Positions 1 to 13,574 of a stretch of 64,000 nucleotides of DNA are shown here, piece by piece. Within the stretch, counting starts at the first letter, position 1. The number at the start of each line of letters is the position of its first letter. Both the position numbers and the translations under genes were made by a program. The DNA is from Paramarasmius palmivorus (Eukaryota > Basidiomycota > Agaricomycetes > Agaricales > Marasmiaceae): assembly GCA_037176845.1 (NCBI GenBank), contig JAYKXP010000160.1:35091-99090 (forward strand). Direction: 5' to 3'. The notes beneath the pieces were generated by a model. That model did not search any database. It saw only the letters and a list, made by a program, of their open reading frames with translations, and was not told where the DNA came from.

Positions 1-1168
1 GTAGGTCTCGCCGGAAGCAAGCATCGAATAGCCGTCCAAAAGGGCCAAAAACAGGGAAGCCACCCGATACCGAACGGTAACGAGAATCCTTTGAACGCCC
101 AAAATTGACGACATATGTGAAGACTGTGGATTTCACTGCAAGCGGCAGCCTCAAACAACCACTGCCCTAACCTAGAAACTCCGAGTCCAGAAATCGAGCA
201 ACTTATGATCTTTCTCCATAGAGCTAAGGAATCATGCCTTAACATCCTGCGCCTCTCAACTTGAAAATTCAGCCAGACCGTCCACCAGGACACAGAAAGA
301 CGATGCACGTTGTACAGCAGCATTTCACACAACACGGCCTGAACACCCAAGACCAGCGTAGCGACAAAAGGAAAGCAGGATAAACGATAAGATGGAGTTG
401 GTGAAGGCCGCAACATAATGCCTTTTTTGAAGACAGAGTTCAGGTTTTTTACTGAACTTTCCGAAGCGAAATCTCGCTGACACAACATATAGGAAGCTTG
501 ACACCTATTCGTAGACGAAAAGAAGACAAAGCAGTTGAAACCCGGCATATGGGTCGCAAGCTCGTTCTTGGGGGGTTCAAAATGCGAGTAATTGAGGAGC
601 GAGGCAGCCCCATAGACCAAAGGACGGCATGGGAATTTCAGATTATGGGTATTCGAGTACGTTGATTGCGCTATAGCATGCTGATTGTCTACAGCGAATG
701 GGTATGGCATACACAGGCGATCGCAAGATAACACCTGGTTAATTGGAGATGCCTCGAAGGCTGCAGGATGAGAAGAGCCCGTCTCTTCGGCCTGCGGTGA
801 AATGTAAAGGGACAGCGCCCCAACCAACCAAAGCACTGCAAAAGAATCAGTACCTTGAGAAACAAATAAACAGGAAGCACGCACGACCTATAAAACCTTC
901 CAATGACAAACGCAAGCCAAACTTTCGACTGCCGTGCATCTTAATATCCAAGACCGATATACAATTGTTGAGCGATATGTGGGACGATACAGAACAAGGA
1001 GATGGAAGAAACCAATAATTCGAGTCAGACCACTTCTACGACGAGCATTACATCATCACCCGAAACGGCTCCAAAACCACGTTCTCCTTGCCCCAAATTC
1101 GTACACGGCCATAATACATTTAACTGCTATATCACCTACAAATCCTGCCTTGTTCTATATCGAAAAAA
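1..1168. other. Gene-less left edge
   Basis: I find no exon series here that I can support. Short open frames occur on both strands, but none has a recognisable domain or joins to a neighbour by a plausible intron. It lies downstream of the minus-strand JmjC-like gene and may include its 3' untranslated region. Confidence 0.4.
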
Positions 1169-4100
1169 CTAAACTTTAATTATCCTTACAGGCGAAGCAG
1201 AATTATAGTCCATCGAGGTTAAGACACGCCGGCGTTTAACTCCGCCTAATCCAGTCTGAACATAACCACTCCGACCATGACGAGAACTTTTCCACGAATC
1301 CGATGCTAGATGGATGCTATATTCGAGAGTGAGGTTTTCCCAGATGGTCCAAACCAAGGAAGAGCAGTCTTGGAGGGACAGACTCCATTCAGTTTCCTTC
1401 CCGAACGCAAATTGAGACCCGCTTAAAACCGACTCAACTCCATCGAATACACCGTGTTCGCCCTCAAGGTCTTGACGGAAGTTGGCCTTCATATCTTCGA
1501 AGACAATCCCAATAGCGTACTGTTTGCCCGCCGATGTAAGCAACGAGGAGCATTGCTGAACTAGGTAGAACGTCCATAAATCCATAACCCCGAACTGAGA
1601 TTGCTGTCCTCCTCTGCGGAAGACGACACTGCTGTCCAACGCCGCAAAAATCTCGCGGAACGCTCCTCGACATCGCCGGTAAATATCGCACATTGGTTTC
1701 CAATCGTCGTGAGACAGGTATCGCTCTCTCGCAAAGATCCCCCTTGCTAGAATCAGCGCCGAGAGCGAGAATAGCTGAATCATGCCCTCGAATGATAAAA
1801 TGTTCGGGACATGCCGAACAATGCCCGGTTGCTCACTACATCCTTGAAGATAATCCGAGGTAAAGCGAACAATGACATCGTGCCAATGTAAAACGATCCT
1901 GCAAAGCGTATCGTGGTCCTGCGTGATAGCGAGCGGCTCGTCAAGACTCGCAGCCAAGTATCGACGAACAAAGGACCAGTATGTCTGCTCCATTGTTGCC
2001 GTTGTATAAAAATAAGACCCGTGACAAACTGAAGGCTCGATTGTAAGCAGGTAATGAGGAATTCCGGGCCCAAACACACTAGAAAGCGAACAAAGGAAAT
2101 AATTAGCAACACCATCGGGTATTGTTACCAGCGAAGGAACTGACAGCTTATCGCCAGGGAACAATAAGACTCCCTGGACACTCGGGTAGCCGTGTAATAA
2201 CTTGTCGGGAGTAGAGGTGCTATTGTAGGAGGCCAAAAACGACGACTCGTCAGACCGCCCAAGAAACACCAATATAATACCAGCTTCGACATGAAGCTCC
2301 GTATTACAGCCGTTAGGTGCAATTGAACCATCATGCAAAACACTGGCGGGCGCGACGAAGTACCAGTTAGATCGTAACGGTGAAGAATCTTGGCCCGCTT
2401 CGTAACCAGGAAAACCTGCTGTGTATCTGTGTGAGAAGACATTCGTGGGCAAGGAGGGCGTGGTGTATTTGTCGTTCAGCCGGGGGATAGCTGGAAAATA
2501 AAAGGAATATCCGTCCTGTCCACGTTCGATCTGAGCCATCAGATCAAGAAGAGAAGCGGACGCAAACAGGTCCTTTACGAAAGGATCGGTCCATCGAAAA
2601 GATAGATCTAAATAAAGAAGTCGTCGTCGTGTACAAGGTCGAGGCACCGAAGCCAGCACGCACCAATGCAATCTCTCATTGTAGAACAGGATCCTATTTC
2701 ATTCAGTAACTGTCTCGTCACTAGCGCAGGACCAGTCGATCCTTTCATGAAGACGACCTGGGACATCAGCAATGTCGATAATTGGCTCTTTAGATCCAAT
2801 TTTGAATATTCTCCAGACTCAAGAATTCGCATTCCTTCTACCGGAGATCCGTTTGGCGAAGAAAGCAAGTCGTCATCGGTAGGACCGACCTCCGCGCTCA
2901 CGGTCATTTTCAGGAAGAGAATTCTGTTGCCATGCAGCTGCTGATACGAATTGGCCCGTGATATCAGCTCGGAAATATGATCCAGATCTCGCATATTCTA
3001 AAACTTCAGTTAGAACGAGTCGAGTCGCAAAACACAAAGCACATACGTATGAAGATGGCCAGTAAGCACACTGTCCGCCAGTAGGGGAAACTAAAAGGTA
3101 CCCGTCGCCGGTAATGCGCTAAAGCGAATATCGTTAGCTTGAAACTTCTCGCGCAGACTGTTCTCACTTTTCTCCAATCTTCAAATATGATCTTCTCTGC
3201 CTTGGGTTTCTGTATCAATGCAGACCTTCGCTTCGTTCTCGAGCCCAATGTTTTTCCTGGTGCCTTCGAAACTCTGGAGCTGACGTCCTCGCGAACGGCA
3301 AAAGTTCCGGCTGCAAGTAAGATATCAGCAAGACAGGTTAAATACCGGGCAACACAAAACCGATACACACATGATTCCACCCTTTCATCCACCGACTCAT
3401 CTTGCAAAGAAGTGTTATCAGGTGGACCTTCCAATGCTGTGATGTTCAAATCCGACCCTTCTGGCGCTGACGTCGACTCGATAAGCATACGTCCAACTGG
3501 TCGAGAGTCGCCATCAGTCGCAATACTCGATAAGTTGGTAGCAGTAGGAGAAAAAAATAGCTCAAACGACGATACGAGACCGGGATCTACATCGCCACCT
3601 TCCAGAGCATACTGAAGGGTATCATTGAAGAGGATACCACCTGAACCCGGCACATCCATTCCCCACGGACACGTTATTTCAGATGGGCCCACTGAAGTCC
3701 ACCGCTGAACAGCGCCAGTCACAGAACCCGAACCCGAATTAAACGACACAGCATTCTCAACATTAGGAGGACTCGAGGAAACATCTGCGAGCATACGAAA
3801 GACCATCAGGCACATTGAAACATTTAAATTCGGAATTATTCACCTTCGTCGGAATCGTCCCCAGACACATCCTGATCACTAGAGCCCATCTCACGGATAA
3901 CGGCCCGCTGTTCAGAGCTCGATATCCACTCAGCGGATTCCAGAGGAGACTCGGCTGATACATAAGAAAGCCCTATAGGCATCATGGCAGGACTACCACG
4001 GCCTAACGAGAAACTAACCTGTCAAATTCTTATCGTTTCCAACTCTGGCTACACGACACTCACGTGGGTTAAAAAAATCCTGCTCGGGTCGCGCCAAAGA

Positions 4101-6917
4101 GACCAGTGGAAGCGCTTCTTCCATAAAAGTTTGCAGCGCAACCGTAGATGTGACTTCACCGCGAGCCATGCGAAACAATTCTCTCCAGAGGAGGCTCTCC
4201 ACTTTTCGAAGAATAGCGGGCCGCTCATTGCCATAGTGATACCAAGCCTGAGTGCTGTTTCAGTATCTAAAGAATGCGACCACGAGCATCAGAAACTCAC
4301 CCGCAACATATGAAGCCTAGTAAGGTTGGAGGACATCGGGGTAATGTCACATAACAAAATAAGCGGAGATACGGCCAATGCAAGGAAAAGCGGTTGACGG
4401 AGGCGTGTTATTGGTGGAAGGTTTGTTGCAATTTCACAGGATACGCCTTCCCTTGTCGCTGCGCTGTTAACAGATGAACAAAAGCGTCAATCTAGGAAAT
4501 AGATAACAAACGTTTTAAGCTCATTTACTAATGTCTTCCATAAAAGCGGAAAGTCAAAATGCCCCTGCAAATGTCATTAGATACACAATGAAGCGAAAAC
4601 CAAGTACGAACCTGCAACATGTAATTAATGAAAAAAGCTGTCGACTCCATATTATGCAAAGCCTTCACCAGCATAAGATTAGTATCCCGCTGGGAGATAC
4701 AATCCAGCTGACGAAAAGCTGTGATCAACAGTTGACGCTTAGATGACCCTACAATCTCCTCGGAACGAAGTGTAGGATCGGCTACCGGCCCAGAGGATAA
4801 CATGTGAGTGTGTATGTCACTCAACACCCTAGGCCAACCTTGGTTATCACAAAGCAACGCTATACCTCTCTGCAATCGAAGTCAACATAAGCACGACAAA
4901 ACGCAGCACACTACACCACGCACCAACTTCCCAGTTTGTCCTTCAAACACCGATCTAGGTACCATCGGCCTTTCGGATGCCAGGTCCAGGGGTATTTCGC
5001 TCCCGCCCGTCTCCAGGCTGTTCACTATAGCTGCAACGTCGAGAAAACGAAGGCCAAATAAAACTGACACCAAGGGCCCAGCTGACTTTTGATTCGGAGT
5101 GAGTGTAGCTTGATTCAAAACTATATCTCGGCAGGGCGGTTTATTGTAAGCTTCGCTGAATTGCTTCATCAACGAGGTAGCCATAGCCTGAACAAAAACA
5201 TTCAATTAGCAACCATAAACCTTGGGAAAAGAGACAGAGTATCGAAATAAACTCACATGCAAATCACTCGGAAGCATAGCAAACCGGTTCTTGCTCGTCA
5301 AAACGAAATCTGTGAACCATGGCATCTGCATAAAGAGAGGAACTCTGGACGGATCTACTAGTTCCCCAGCTCCAATGGATGACAAAGACAGTAGCTGCGA
5401 GCTAGGGCTGCTCAATGAGACCCCACTCTCAACATTGTGCCGTGCAAACGGTGAATTTCTGTTCGTTTGACGAGAGAACGCACGAGAATGATTATCGGGG
5501 GGGTCGTCGAGCTTCGAATGAGACTGTGGCATGAGAGGGAGAGTGAAGTCGAACCATATCGCAAAGATGAAGCCCTTTGGATTACATAAACTAAGCACGA
5601 AAGTACGCCCTACACCGAATAGCACGTAAGGAGCCCTACATGACATTCTTGCCAGTATCTTGATTCATTTCAGCCTGCAACTCAGTGATGAGGCGACACA
5701 ACAAGCCCTGAATAAAGAAAGGCAACTGTTCTATCCGGAGAGTCGCCGAGGGGGATACCGGACCCGAGCCATCGCTGAAAGACGTACTCGGCATACTCCA
5801 CCCAATAGGCTCATAATGCACAAGGCGGCGCATACGCGGATGCGCATCATTGCCATCATCTGCCTGTTCACAGTAGAACTTCAGCGTGAACTGGAACACT
5901 AATCACAGTTAACACTGAGCACACATATGTCTCCCACGAGTTATTCCGAAACTCACCAGAAGAGGCTGATTGCTCAACATCCGGTGAAGCGACCTCGAGC
6001 GAGCATAACGCAAAATAATCGATATTCCCCGTAGTTTGTCCTTCGCATGCTTCTAAATTCAGGATTTTGATGCCGGACATCATAGATAACATAGAAAGGA
6101 CCAGCTGCGAATACATATCTAGCTGGCTCTCCCAGTCTTCAAGGCCAAACATACAGTCAGCTCGGAATCCACAGCCCAATAAACCGAGACACTAACCACG
6201 ACCGTCAACAAAATTCGAACGAAACGCGTGTTTTTTAGCATCCTGAACGTTATTGAGGCGCTCCACTGCGACCCTCCTAGTTCAATGACAGTCACTACGC
6301 CGAAGCTAAACAGCAAACAGGAGAACTAACTGAGCGCCTTGGATAACTGGTCTTCGAGCAGAGGCAGCGTTCACCGATGAAAGTAGTGACTTCAAGCTTC
6401 GAATAGTACCGTTCTTGACTACGATATCCAGGTCAGTAAAGTGAGACTACCAAGCTAATACCAATACCTGCCTTCAAGTTGCTTCTCGTAGTATAGTTGT
6501 AACTCAGATACCTCTTTTGCCGTAGAAGGCTCCCCCTCGAGTTTCCTACCAAAATGACGTGCCAATAAATTTAGAGCGTTTTGAATCTGAACCACCAATC
6601 CGAACATTAGTACGAGCAAGTTCTAGAGGAACAACACTTACAGATTGATCGTCTTCCGAAGGAGCTGTATCTTGGTTCATGTCAACCCAGAGTAAAGACA
6701 TGTGAACGCCAGCCGACAGCGAGGTACGACAACTACGTCATCAGTACTTACACAGACCACATGGCAACCTAGAACGACATTTGGAGCGGTCATCCTGAGA
6801 ACATCTAACGCTCAGCTCTAACCCAATCTCACCACGACGCCAAAGGATATCGGACAAGCGGAACAGTTTTTCTCGCATCTGAAGAATGAAGATCGTCTCG
6901 CCAAAACAGGATAGCAT
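1169..6917 (-). CDS. Large multi-exon protein with C-terminal JmjC-like domain
   Basis: A long gene with many short introns. I take the start at the ATG at 6917 (MLSCFGETIFILQMREKLFR), which reads straight into a segment with a Cys pattern (CSQDDRSKC...LPCGLC). An intron of gtaagt...atacag type (about 6665-6760) joins this to APSEDDQS. Further good exons lie around 5870-6160, 5640-5900, 5270-5640, 4885-5190, 4620-4870, 3620-3790, 2610-3000 and 1169-2600. The last one, about 480 codons, contains WYFVAPASVLHDGS, a hydrophobic strand (VEAGIILVFLG), LLFPGDKLSVPSLV and PSVCHGSYFYTTATMEQTYW. That order (His-containing strand, PGD turn, 'CHG-FY-TM--T' end) matches the JmjC-like cupin domain of an expanded Agaricomycete protein family as I remember it. 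Metal ligands of true demethylases (HxD...H) are not obvious, so catalysis is doubtful. The middle is low-complexity and Ser/Asp-rich. The exon boundaries in the middle are approximate and the function is unknown. Confidence 0.6.
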
Positions 6918-7043
6918 GGTGCAAGGACAACTGAAGCGAGGAAAGGGTTTATAAAAAGAACTCGAAAAGTCGACGAAGGAACGTTCAATTACCTGCTATC
7001 TGTTTCAAACTCGACTTCGCTGTTAATCTACACAGTTTCCTCT
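6918..7043. promoter_or_regulatory. Shared divergent promoter
   Basis: Only 126 bp separate the start codons of the minus-strand JmjC-like gene (6917) and the plus-strand F-box-like gene (7044). The core signals of both must lie here or overlap the 5' exons. A weak A-rich element (tataaaaaga) lies at 6951-6960. No clear TATA box was found for the opposite direction. Confidence 0.5.
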
Positions 7044-8983
7044 ATGGATCCCATCAGCAACGCGTAAGAAGCTTACTGGCCTCACCGTTGTACCGTCTCA
7101 ACTGACATTTCATGTAGACCGTATCCTGCTCAACAACCGTTGTTCCACAATCTCTCGACTAGGGACCTCCTCCACATGAGAGAAGTCTCGAAATCCACCT
7201 CCAGTCAAGTCGAGCAGTACTATAGGACAGCTTTAGGTCCACAAAAGATATACGGAGCGTTCTTTTCGTCGCTGGACGACGTCACGGCCTTCCGCGAGCA
7301 GATGGCAAAAAACAGGGCTATTGTCATCGGGGAATCTTTGATTCACGCCCTCAGGCGAAACAACACGACTCCAACGGTCCTCGAAGTATGCTTACCCGCC
7401 AACCAGGTACTCTCAATGGGCGAACGAATCTCTAAACTTGGGGCTACCTACACTCCGCTTCCCGCTATGGTGTACAACGGGAAAGTTGTCTCCACACCAC
7501 AACTCCCTCAGTTCAGCGACGCGGTAAATATGGAATACAGAAAAATATTCCCAAACATCGGCGATCTCGCGGAACGCTACGACGATAACTGCATCGCCGG
7601 GTTGTTCGTGTTCAAGACCACAAGCAAGAAGGAAATACACTTGATTGCTGCGTCCTCGGAGCCGGCTGAAGTTCTTTTGGGGGCATATTCCAGTAAGCAT
7701 CACTTACATCTACCCGATAACCCCGTTTAACCATGTGAAAGCGCTGGCCATGAACATGGCTACTGCCTACCAGGTCATATCGTTCTATCCTACCACCTCC
7801 TTCATAGACAACAAAGCACTCTATCTTATGGAGGATACACCTTCTATCTCGAACCTCAGGCAAGGATTCGAGAAGTGCGGGTGGACCTCCGTCAACTCCC
7901 TCACTGCCGAAGAAGTTCTCCACCCAAACCACGAGCTATCTATCAAAACAAGGTGGTTTGGCGATAGCCATTGCTGGATCATCAACCATCCGGACCTCCG
8001 ACTCGACACACCTACTATTGACCCATACCTGTCCGTAAAGACATGCTCGTGGTACTTATGCTGCCCTTCCGCTGACACAACGCGGCTCGTGAGAAATCGG
8101 ATGGAAAACGACAACTTCCAAACCGCTTATATCGTGACGTGGGAGACGGAGAAGGCAGTCTGGTCGCACCCATGCTTCTGGTTCCTCGAAGGGGACATTC
8201 TTGTTCGAGAGCTCACCAACAATGCTACTAGACACCAGGACACTACTATTGTAGTGGCAGGTGTTCCGGAACTCCTTCACGTTGGTCGCCCGGGAAGAAC
8301 GACCGTCTCTCCCGAAGAGTACGTAGCCACAACTTGTCACGGCGTAAAACTAAGCATCTTTATATACAGGCTGGAACGTATTTCTGAACGAGAAAGCGCA
8401 CGATCCGACTTGGCCGAATGGAAATACGTGCGCGGAAAGACCGGATGTACTCACAGGTAAGATCACCTGGCCACTGACCGGCCATGCCGCTGACATTCCA
8501 CAGAAACGTCAAGAACCTCCAAGACTTAGAACCCGCTGTAGTCGAATTCATGAAAGGCTTGTACGCGAAAGTTAACGATAACTACAACAAGAACCATAAC
8601 CTGAAGATGATCCGCAACGATATCATTAGGATCCGGAAGTTATACAGTAGCCTTTCCAATAACATCCAACAGCCCACTGGATATGCAATATGCATTATCC
8701 TCCAGTGCATCGAAGACGTACGCAACACTGGTCACAGTGACATCGTTCAGGTACGCGACTTCGGCTCCACATCCACTGCTGCTTATTCTGGCATCAGTTC
8801 CAGCTGGAGTTCTCCTTATCGCCTCCAAACACAAAGCTCCATGTTACTTGTAGCATCATAATTCCTGCAGACGCAGTTAACGCAGTTCAGTCCGAGCTCG
8901 CCAATATCACCAGCTGGGACCAAGCGGAGTTCAACCGAGCAGGGGTCTCGGTGAGGATTGCTACTCTACAGGACGGAAATTGA
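7044..8983 (+). CDS. F-box-like / degenerate nucleotidyltransferase-like protein
   Basis: The start is the ATG at 7044 (MDPISNA), followed by an intron (gtaaga...atgtag, about 7064-7117) that joins in frame to PYPAQQPLFHNLSTRDLLHM. This is an F-box-like core (LF-NLS--DLL-M--VSKS). The next block, FREQMAKNRAIVIGESLIHALRR, resembles the region that follows the F-box in a large Agaricomycete family, where a 'GS-AL' nucleotidyltransferase-like motif usually sits; here it reads IGESLIHAL, so activity is unlikely. Intron 2 (about 7693-7741, gtaagc...gaaag) gives YSTLAMNMATAYQ, and a third intron follows at about 8459-8504 (gtaaga...ccacag). The 3' end is less sure: one or two introns between about 8750 and 8868 are needed to reach the last exon, which ends in RIATLQDGN and a TGA at 8981-8983. 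Divergent partner of the JmjC-like gene. Confidence 0.6.
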
Positions 8984-9874
8984 TATATCTTTTGGCTCCT
9001 GAGGTTTCATGAAAACTCGGAAACAAATACTCGGTAAGTTCAGTATAATATGCATCTCAATGTTCAGTGTATTTTGTATAGTGAAAGATATCTTGATGCG
9101 TGCTGCCAGTCAACGAGCAACAGATCTGTATTACCCAGAATCTGACTTCGTGACTCAAGTCAAACACACGCTCGTACAGCGAAGTGAGGAAAGGTAGCTT
9201 ACCAAGAAAGAGCCGGGAAGCTACCCGATTTTGCCACTCGAACACCAATTGAGCAAGTCCGCCCAGCTAAGCACAATGCTGCCAGCAAGATATAGTACTT
9301 AGAGAAGAACAACGATCCGCATGTTTATTTAACCTCCATCATCGCGTCAACGGCGACACGATGAATGTATCTTTCAGATCAACCCCAAGCGTTCAGTTAC
9401 CACCACTCACCCGAACCATCGGCCGACTCGTTTGACCGGCCCTACGGCCTCTTCTTCAGGAAAAAAGTCCCCAAAAAGACCCTATTAACTTGCAGGTCAA
9501 TAACCTCTGCTGCCGACCACGTGCCTGGCTTCCACAACCCTACCCAAAAAGTCAAAACCTGGTGTTCTTCCTCTTGTTGCGAAGACATGAACAGACATGA
9601 ACAACCAGAATATGTCTTCCATGCTTCACGGGATCAACGGTACACCCAACACAAAACTTGCCCGCAGAAATCTCAAGTCAGCGCACCTACCAATTTAAAA
9701 TAGACAAGTACACCGAATACATCAGGGAACTCCACAAAAAAAAAAAAAAAAAACCCGACACAATCCCATTACCTGTAACAAGTACACTAAACACAGTCAC
9801 GTACTACCCCAACCCCTATTCAAACACACGAACTATCAATGCTACCATCTACTCCCAAGCTCCAGACTCCAAAG
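8984..9874. other. Intergenic stretch with an A18 run
   Basis: No supported gene. It contains 18 consecutive A at 9736-9753, read as T18 on the minus strand just beyond the end of the 9875-13569 gene. The change to A+C-rich + strand composition begins in this stretch. Confidence 0.5.
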
Positions 9875-12800
9875 CTACAACTTCACCTTTCCAAGAACAA
9901 TAGCAAACAACGCGTTAAAATGGACCGTATGGCAAGATGCGCTGCCGATCTTAAATCCAGCCAAGGTGAATACAACCGTCACGAGGGACTGATCTTCAAC
10001 CTCCGCATAAGGATACAAAGGCAAATCAGTATAAGACTCCCAATCGTCAGGACCAAATCGAAATCCCTTTACGCCGGGCCTAGTGCGCCCATCATAAAGA
10101 GGAACTGTGAATCGAGGTCAGCGGTGTAAAGAGGACAGAATAACGCATTACGAACTTCCTTCTTCAAACGTTCTGTAAGGAGGCGCACCATTAGTCAACA
10201 CGTTAACCGATGCTATATCTACATCCTCGGCGGCGGCGCAACGTGTAGCTTCATCCGAAACACGAGACGAACCCTGCTTGCTGGGCGAGCCATATGGGGT
10301 GGACCCAAGTGGATCCTGTTCTCGGTCAGCAGCTACAAACGCAAATAAGACGCAGCACAGATAATAGACAACTAGAAGCTCACTGCGAGCAGTCCATCCT
10401 TGGCGCTTGGTCTGGAAAATCAAAGCATTATTTCGGCCAGGGGCATGCATCTCAGCATCGTTCAGGAAAGTCCCGATGTTGCATTGCAGTATAGGCCAGT
10501 CATTCTCCAAAGGCCTAACATGAAGCTGTTTAACGAACGATTGGCCTACTTCACGTCCAACTGACACATAGCTATGCGTAGATACGCCAGTGAGCACAAA
10601 GGCTGCGCTCCTAGGCCCTTCCTTCCGCGGCAACTGTACGCATTCCCAGTGTCGATTAAAACCAAACAGCGGAACGCGAACCGGGCTCTTGAAATCTTTA
10701 TACTGGACAAAGCTGAGTGACCTGGTAAGCTTACTGCGCCAGCGAAGAAGCGTCAATCGTCAGCAGAAATCACTATCAAAACAAAGAAAACGCACCTCAT
10801 AACTCGCGGCTCTATAGCATCCAACAAGCAAGCATACGACACAGGAGAGAAATCATCAAAAATGCCCTCTATATTCGTATAACCAATGAATTTTGCCCGC
10901 TTCAATCTAGGAAGCAAGCAAATCAGCAAACGCGAACCAAGACGGCATCAAACACAACCACACACCCGTTAATCCAAGGCAAGCTCGCGTACAGTTCCAA
11001 CAGGTTTGGATGAATACGTTCCGAATCCAGCAATGGCGAACGAGCTGGCGTAACTTCATCCTCGATGGCACTATCGTCTTCTTCGTCTTCAAGGACGGGA
11101 AGAGCAGTGGAAAATACTCCCGGGGCTCTATCAGAAGAAATAAGAATGACACGACACCAAACGAATTTAAACGCCCACAAATCATCACGAGCGCCTCGCC
11201 TAATAAACGTTAACAGCGACACAAAACCAAGACAACATACACCACTCACTCCTTTTTACTAGAGCGGCCCAAAGAGGGTACGGACGTCTTCTTAGCGCTG
11301 TAATCTCATGAGTTCCGACCGACCCAACCCCACACAATCCTTTGAAAAACAACACGCACGTCGGCAACGACCCAACAGCTCTGAATCTCCCAGCAATCTT
11401 TCCAGCAACCCCTACTTCTTTGCTGGTCTCGCTAGGGCCATCGACATCCATATCTTCACTGCCAAAAAGCAGTGAGAAAAATCAACGTACAGCCACCACA
11501 CTCACATGTCCCACGCCGGCGATCCAGGTCGACCCAATTCTTCATTCTTTCCGGGATCATGCTCTTCACGAGGCTGCACGACAGGAAGGCGCTTGGTCTT
11601 AGGTGCAAGCACTGAAGTGGGTGACGGTAACGTATCCTCTGTATCACTCGAACCCCTTCGTGAAAAAAATATAAAGCAGGGCAAAACAACAACAGTAACA
11701 GGAACGAACCGATTCAACACACGATCCACATCACGAGCCTTGCCCTTGGAAGCTGGAGATCTACAAAAAAAGCGGAAATCAATATTGAGAGCCTCAATGA
11801 CAGACGAGAACCCCTCACGGAGTAGGGACTCGCGAAACTGTGGGTGAAATCATGGACGAATCGCTGTCAGGTACTATCTCCACGGCTTCAGCCTTACTTT
11901 GTTGATCCAGCTTGCCCAAGGATCGGTTATCTTTACTCTTACGAGCACGAGACACAGTCTGAGAGCGCTTGTCCGAAATACTACGAGTGACTACAAATTC
12001 AGCACAGGAATCAAAAAGGCATAATGATTGCTCGCCTATCCACCGGCTGCTGTTTATCAGGAACACCCGACAATGCATCCAATCTAAGTAAGCTCAGCAA
12101 CAAGGAGGACGAACAAAGACACAGATGCACAAACCTGGCCAACAAAAGAGAAGGCGTACCGTCCTTGCCCTTCGTTCTCGCACCAGTTGCTTTTCTATCC
12201 ATAGAAAAGAGCATCGACCAAGTTAGCGAAACGAAAATGCTACGAAAAACCAGACCTTACCGACCACTATCGCCAGTCCGTTTCTCTGGAACGTCATCCG
12301 AGCCCGTACTGAAAAAGAAACACGCCACAAATGAGAACAAACCTTACGCCGGAAACAATGAGTACACTTCACCGGACAGCCTTTCTAGGAGACAAGGTCA
12401 GATCCTTAACCCTAATTTTAGACGGCGAGAGGCCCCTATGTAACCAGCGATGAATAAAAGCGAAAAAAGAGATCGAAAAACCACACCCGTCATCTCCCGA
12501 TCCCCGACGACGTTTCTCTGGTGACGATAGCCGACTACAGCCAGAAAAACGTAGAATTATATCAGCCAGCTAGCCGTGAGAGAATACCCAATACACGCAC
12601 GGAACTGCAGGTACAGCCTCGGCTTCTTGAACGGACGAGGAACCGACATTCGGCGGTGTCACACGAACCGAGACGCTACAAGGTAAAAAAAAACCCAGTT
12701 GTCACCGGCACCGACAATGAAAGAACAGTTAAAAGTACTCACCGAGGCTTAACGTCAACCACGCTCTCGACTGAAGAAAGAGAAGACATAGATCTCGACC

Positions 12801-13569
12801 GACTCCTGATGAACTTACAGCTAACCGCAACCAGAACAAGCGAAATACTCACCTCGGACGAGACTGACGTGCAGTCACTCGCACTTCCCTATTTCTTATG
12901 AAAAAGAGAACATAAAAATTAACAACCACACATACTCATCGGAATCCACGCTACCGAAGCGCTTGACGGGGCCGCTGGACGGTATGCTTTTAACAGCTTT
13001 GAGCCTATGCAAGCAAATTTAAAGAAAAGTCATAAGAAGAACCCGCCACTCACGAAACCGAAACTGAAGAGGTGTCTGAAGCACCGTCATCATCCAGCAC
13101 AATGACCCTGCTGAAAGGAAAAGGCATTGTGTCAACCGAGAAAAAGATACGCGCTGGCTGCAATGCAGGCGACGCACCTGGCATTCGCTCCCTCGGATTG
13201 AGCACCACGCCCACGTTGACTCGGAGCCGACTCAGACTCCCTTCCACTAACGATCAACACAACGAGATCAGCAAAACAGACATTGGATTATGAGCTACAC
13301 ACCCCGGTTTTCCGCCTCGACCACGACGAGTGGACACTCTAAAAACAAAGGACAGTGTTTGAGCACAATGCAATGCAAAGAGTTGGAGACTCGAACCCAA
13401 CGACATCCTCCACAACAGCTCCATCATTTCCGTCTCGATCTGGAGCACGACGCTCAGAGGTCTTCACAGCTTCCTTCGCGCTGGACCTGCTGTAATCAAA
13501 AGACAGAACACCATCAGCAGACGACTGCCCACGAGTAAAACAAACATACGTATTCTTCTTAGCAGGCAT
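9875..13569 (-). CDS. Intron-rich uncharacterised protein with disordered N-terminal half
   Basis: Exon 1 (13550-13569) encodes MPAKKN plus two bases. A clean intron (13490-13549, gtatgt...ttacag) restores frame to RSSAKEAVKTSERRAPDRDG. Many short exons follow, all acidic or Ser-rich and probably disordered: VIVLDDDGASDTSSVSVS (ends at a gtgagt donor near 13053), SLGKLDQQSKAEAVEIVPDS, RRGSSDTEDTLPSPTSV, MDVDGPSETSKEVG and VLEDEEDDSAIEDEVTPARS. From about 11050 the sequence becomes globular: LELYASLPWINGCVVVFDAV, then AKFIGYTNIEGIFDDFS, VRVPLFGFNRHWECVQLPRK, VRPLENDWPILQCNIG, GFRFGPDDWESYTDLPLYPY, and finally HFNALFAIVLGKVKL with TAG at 9875-9877. There are more than ten exons; not all boundaries are resolved. 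I do not recognise a catalytic domain. It resembles, from memory only, multi-copy hypothetical proteins of Agaricales. It sits in the A+C-skewed segment with four other unknown genes. Confidence 0.55.
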
Positions 13570-13574
13570 AGCTC

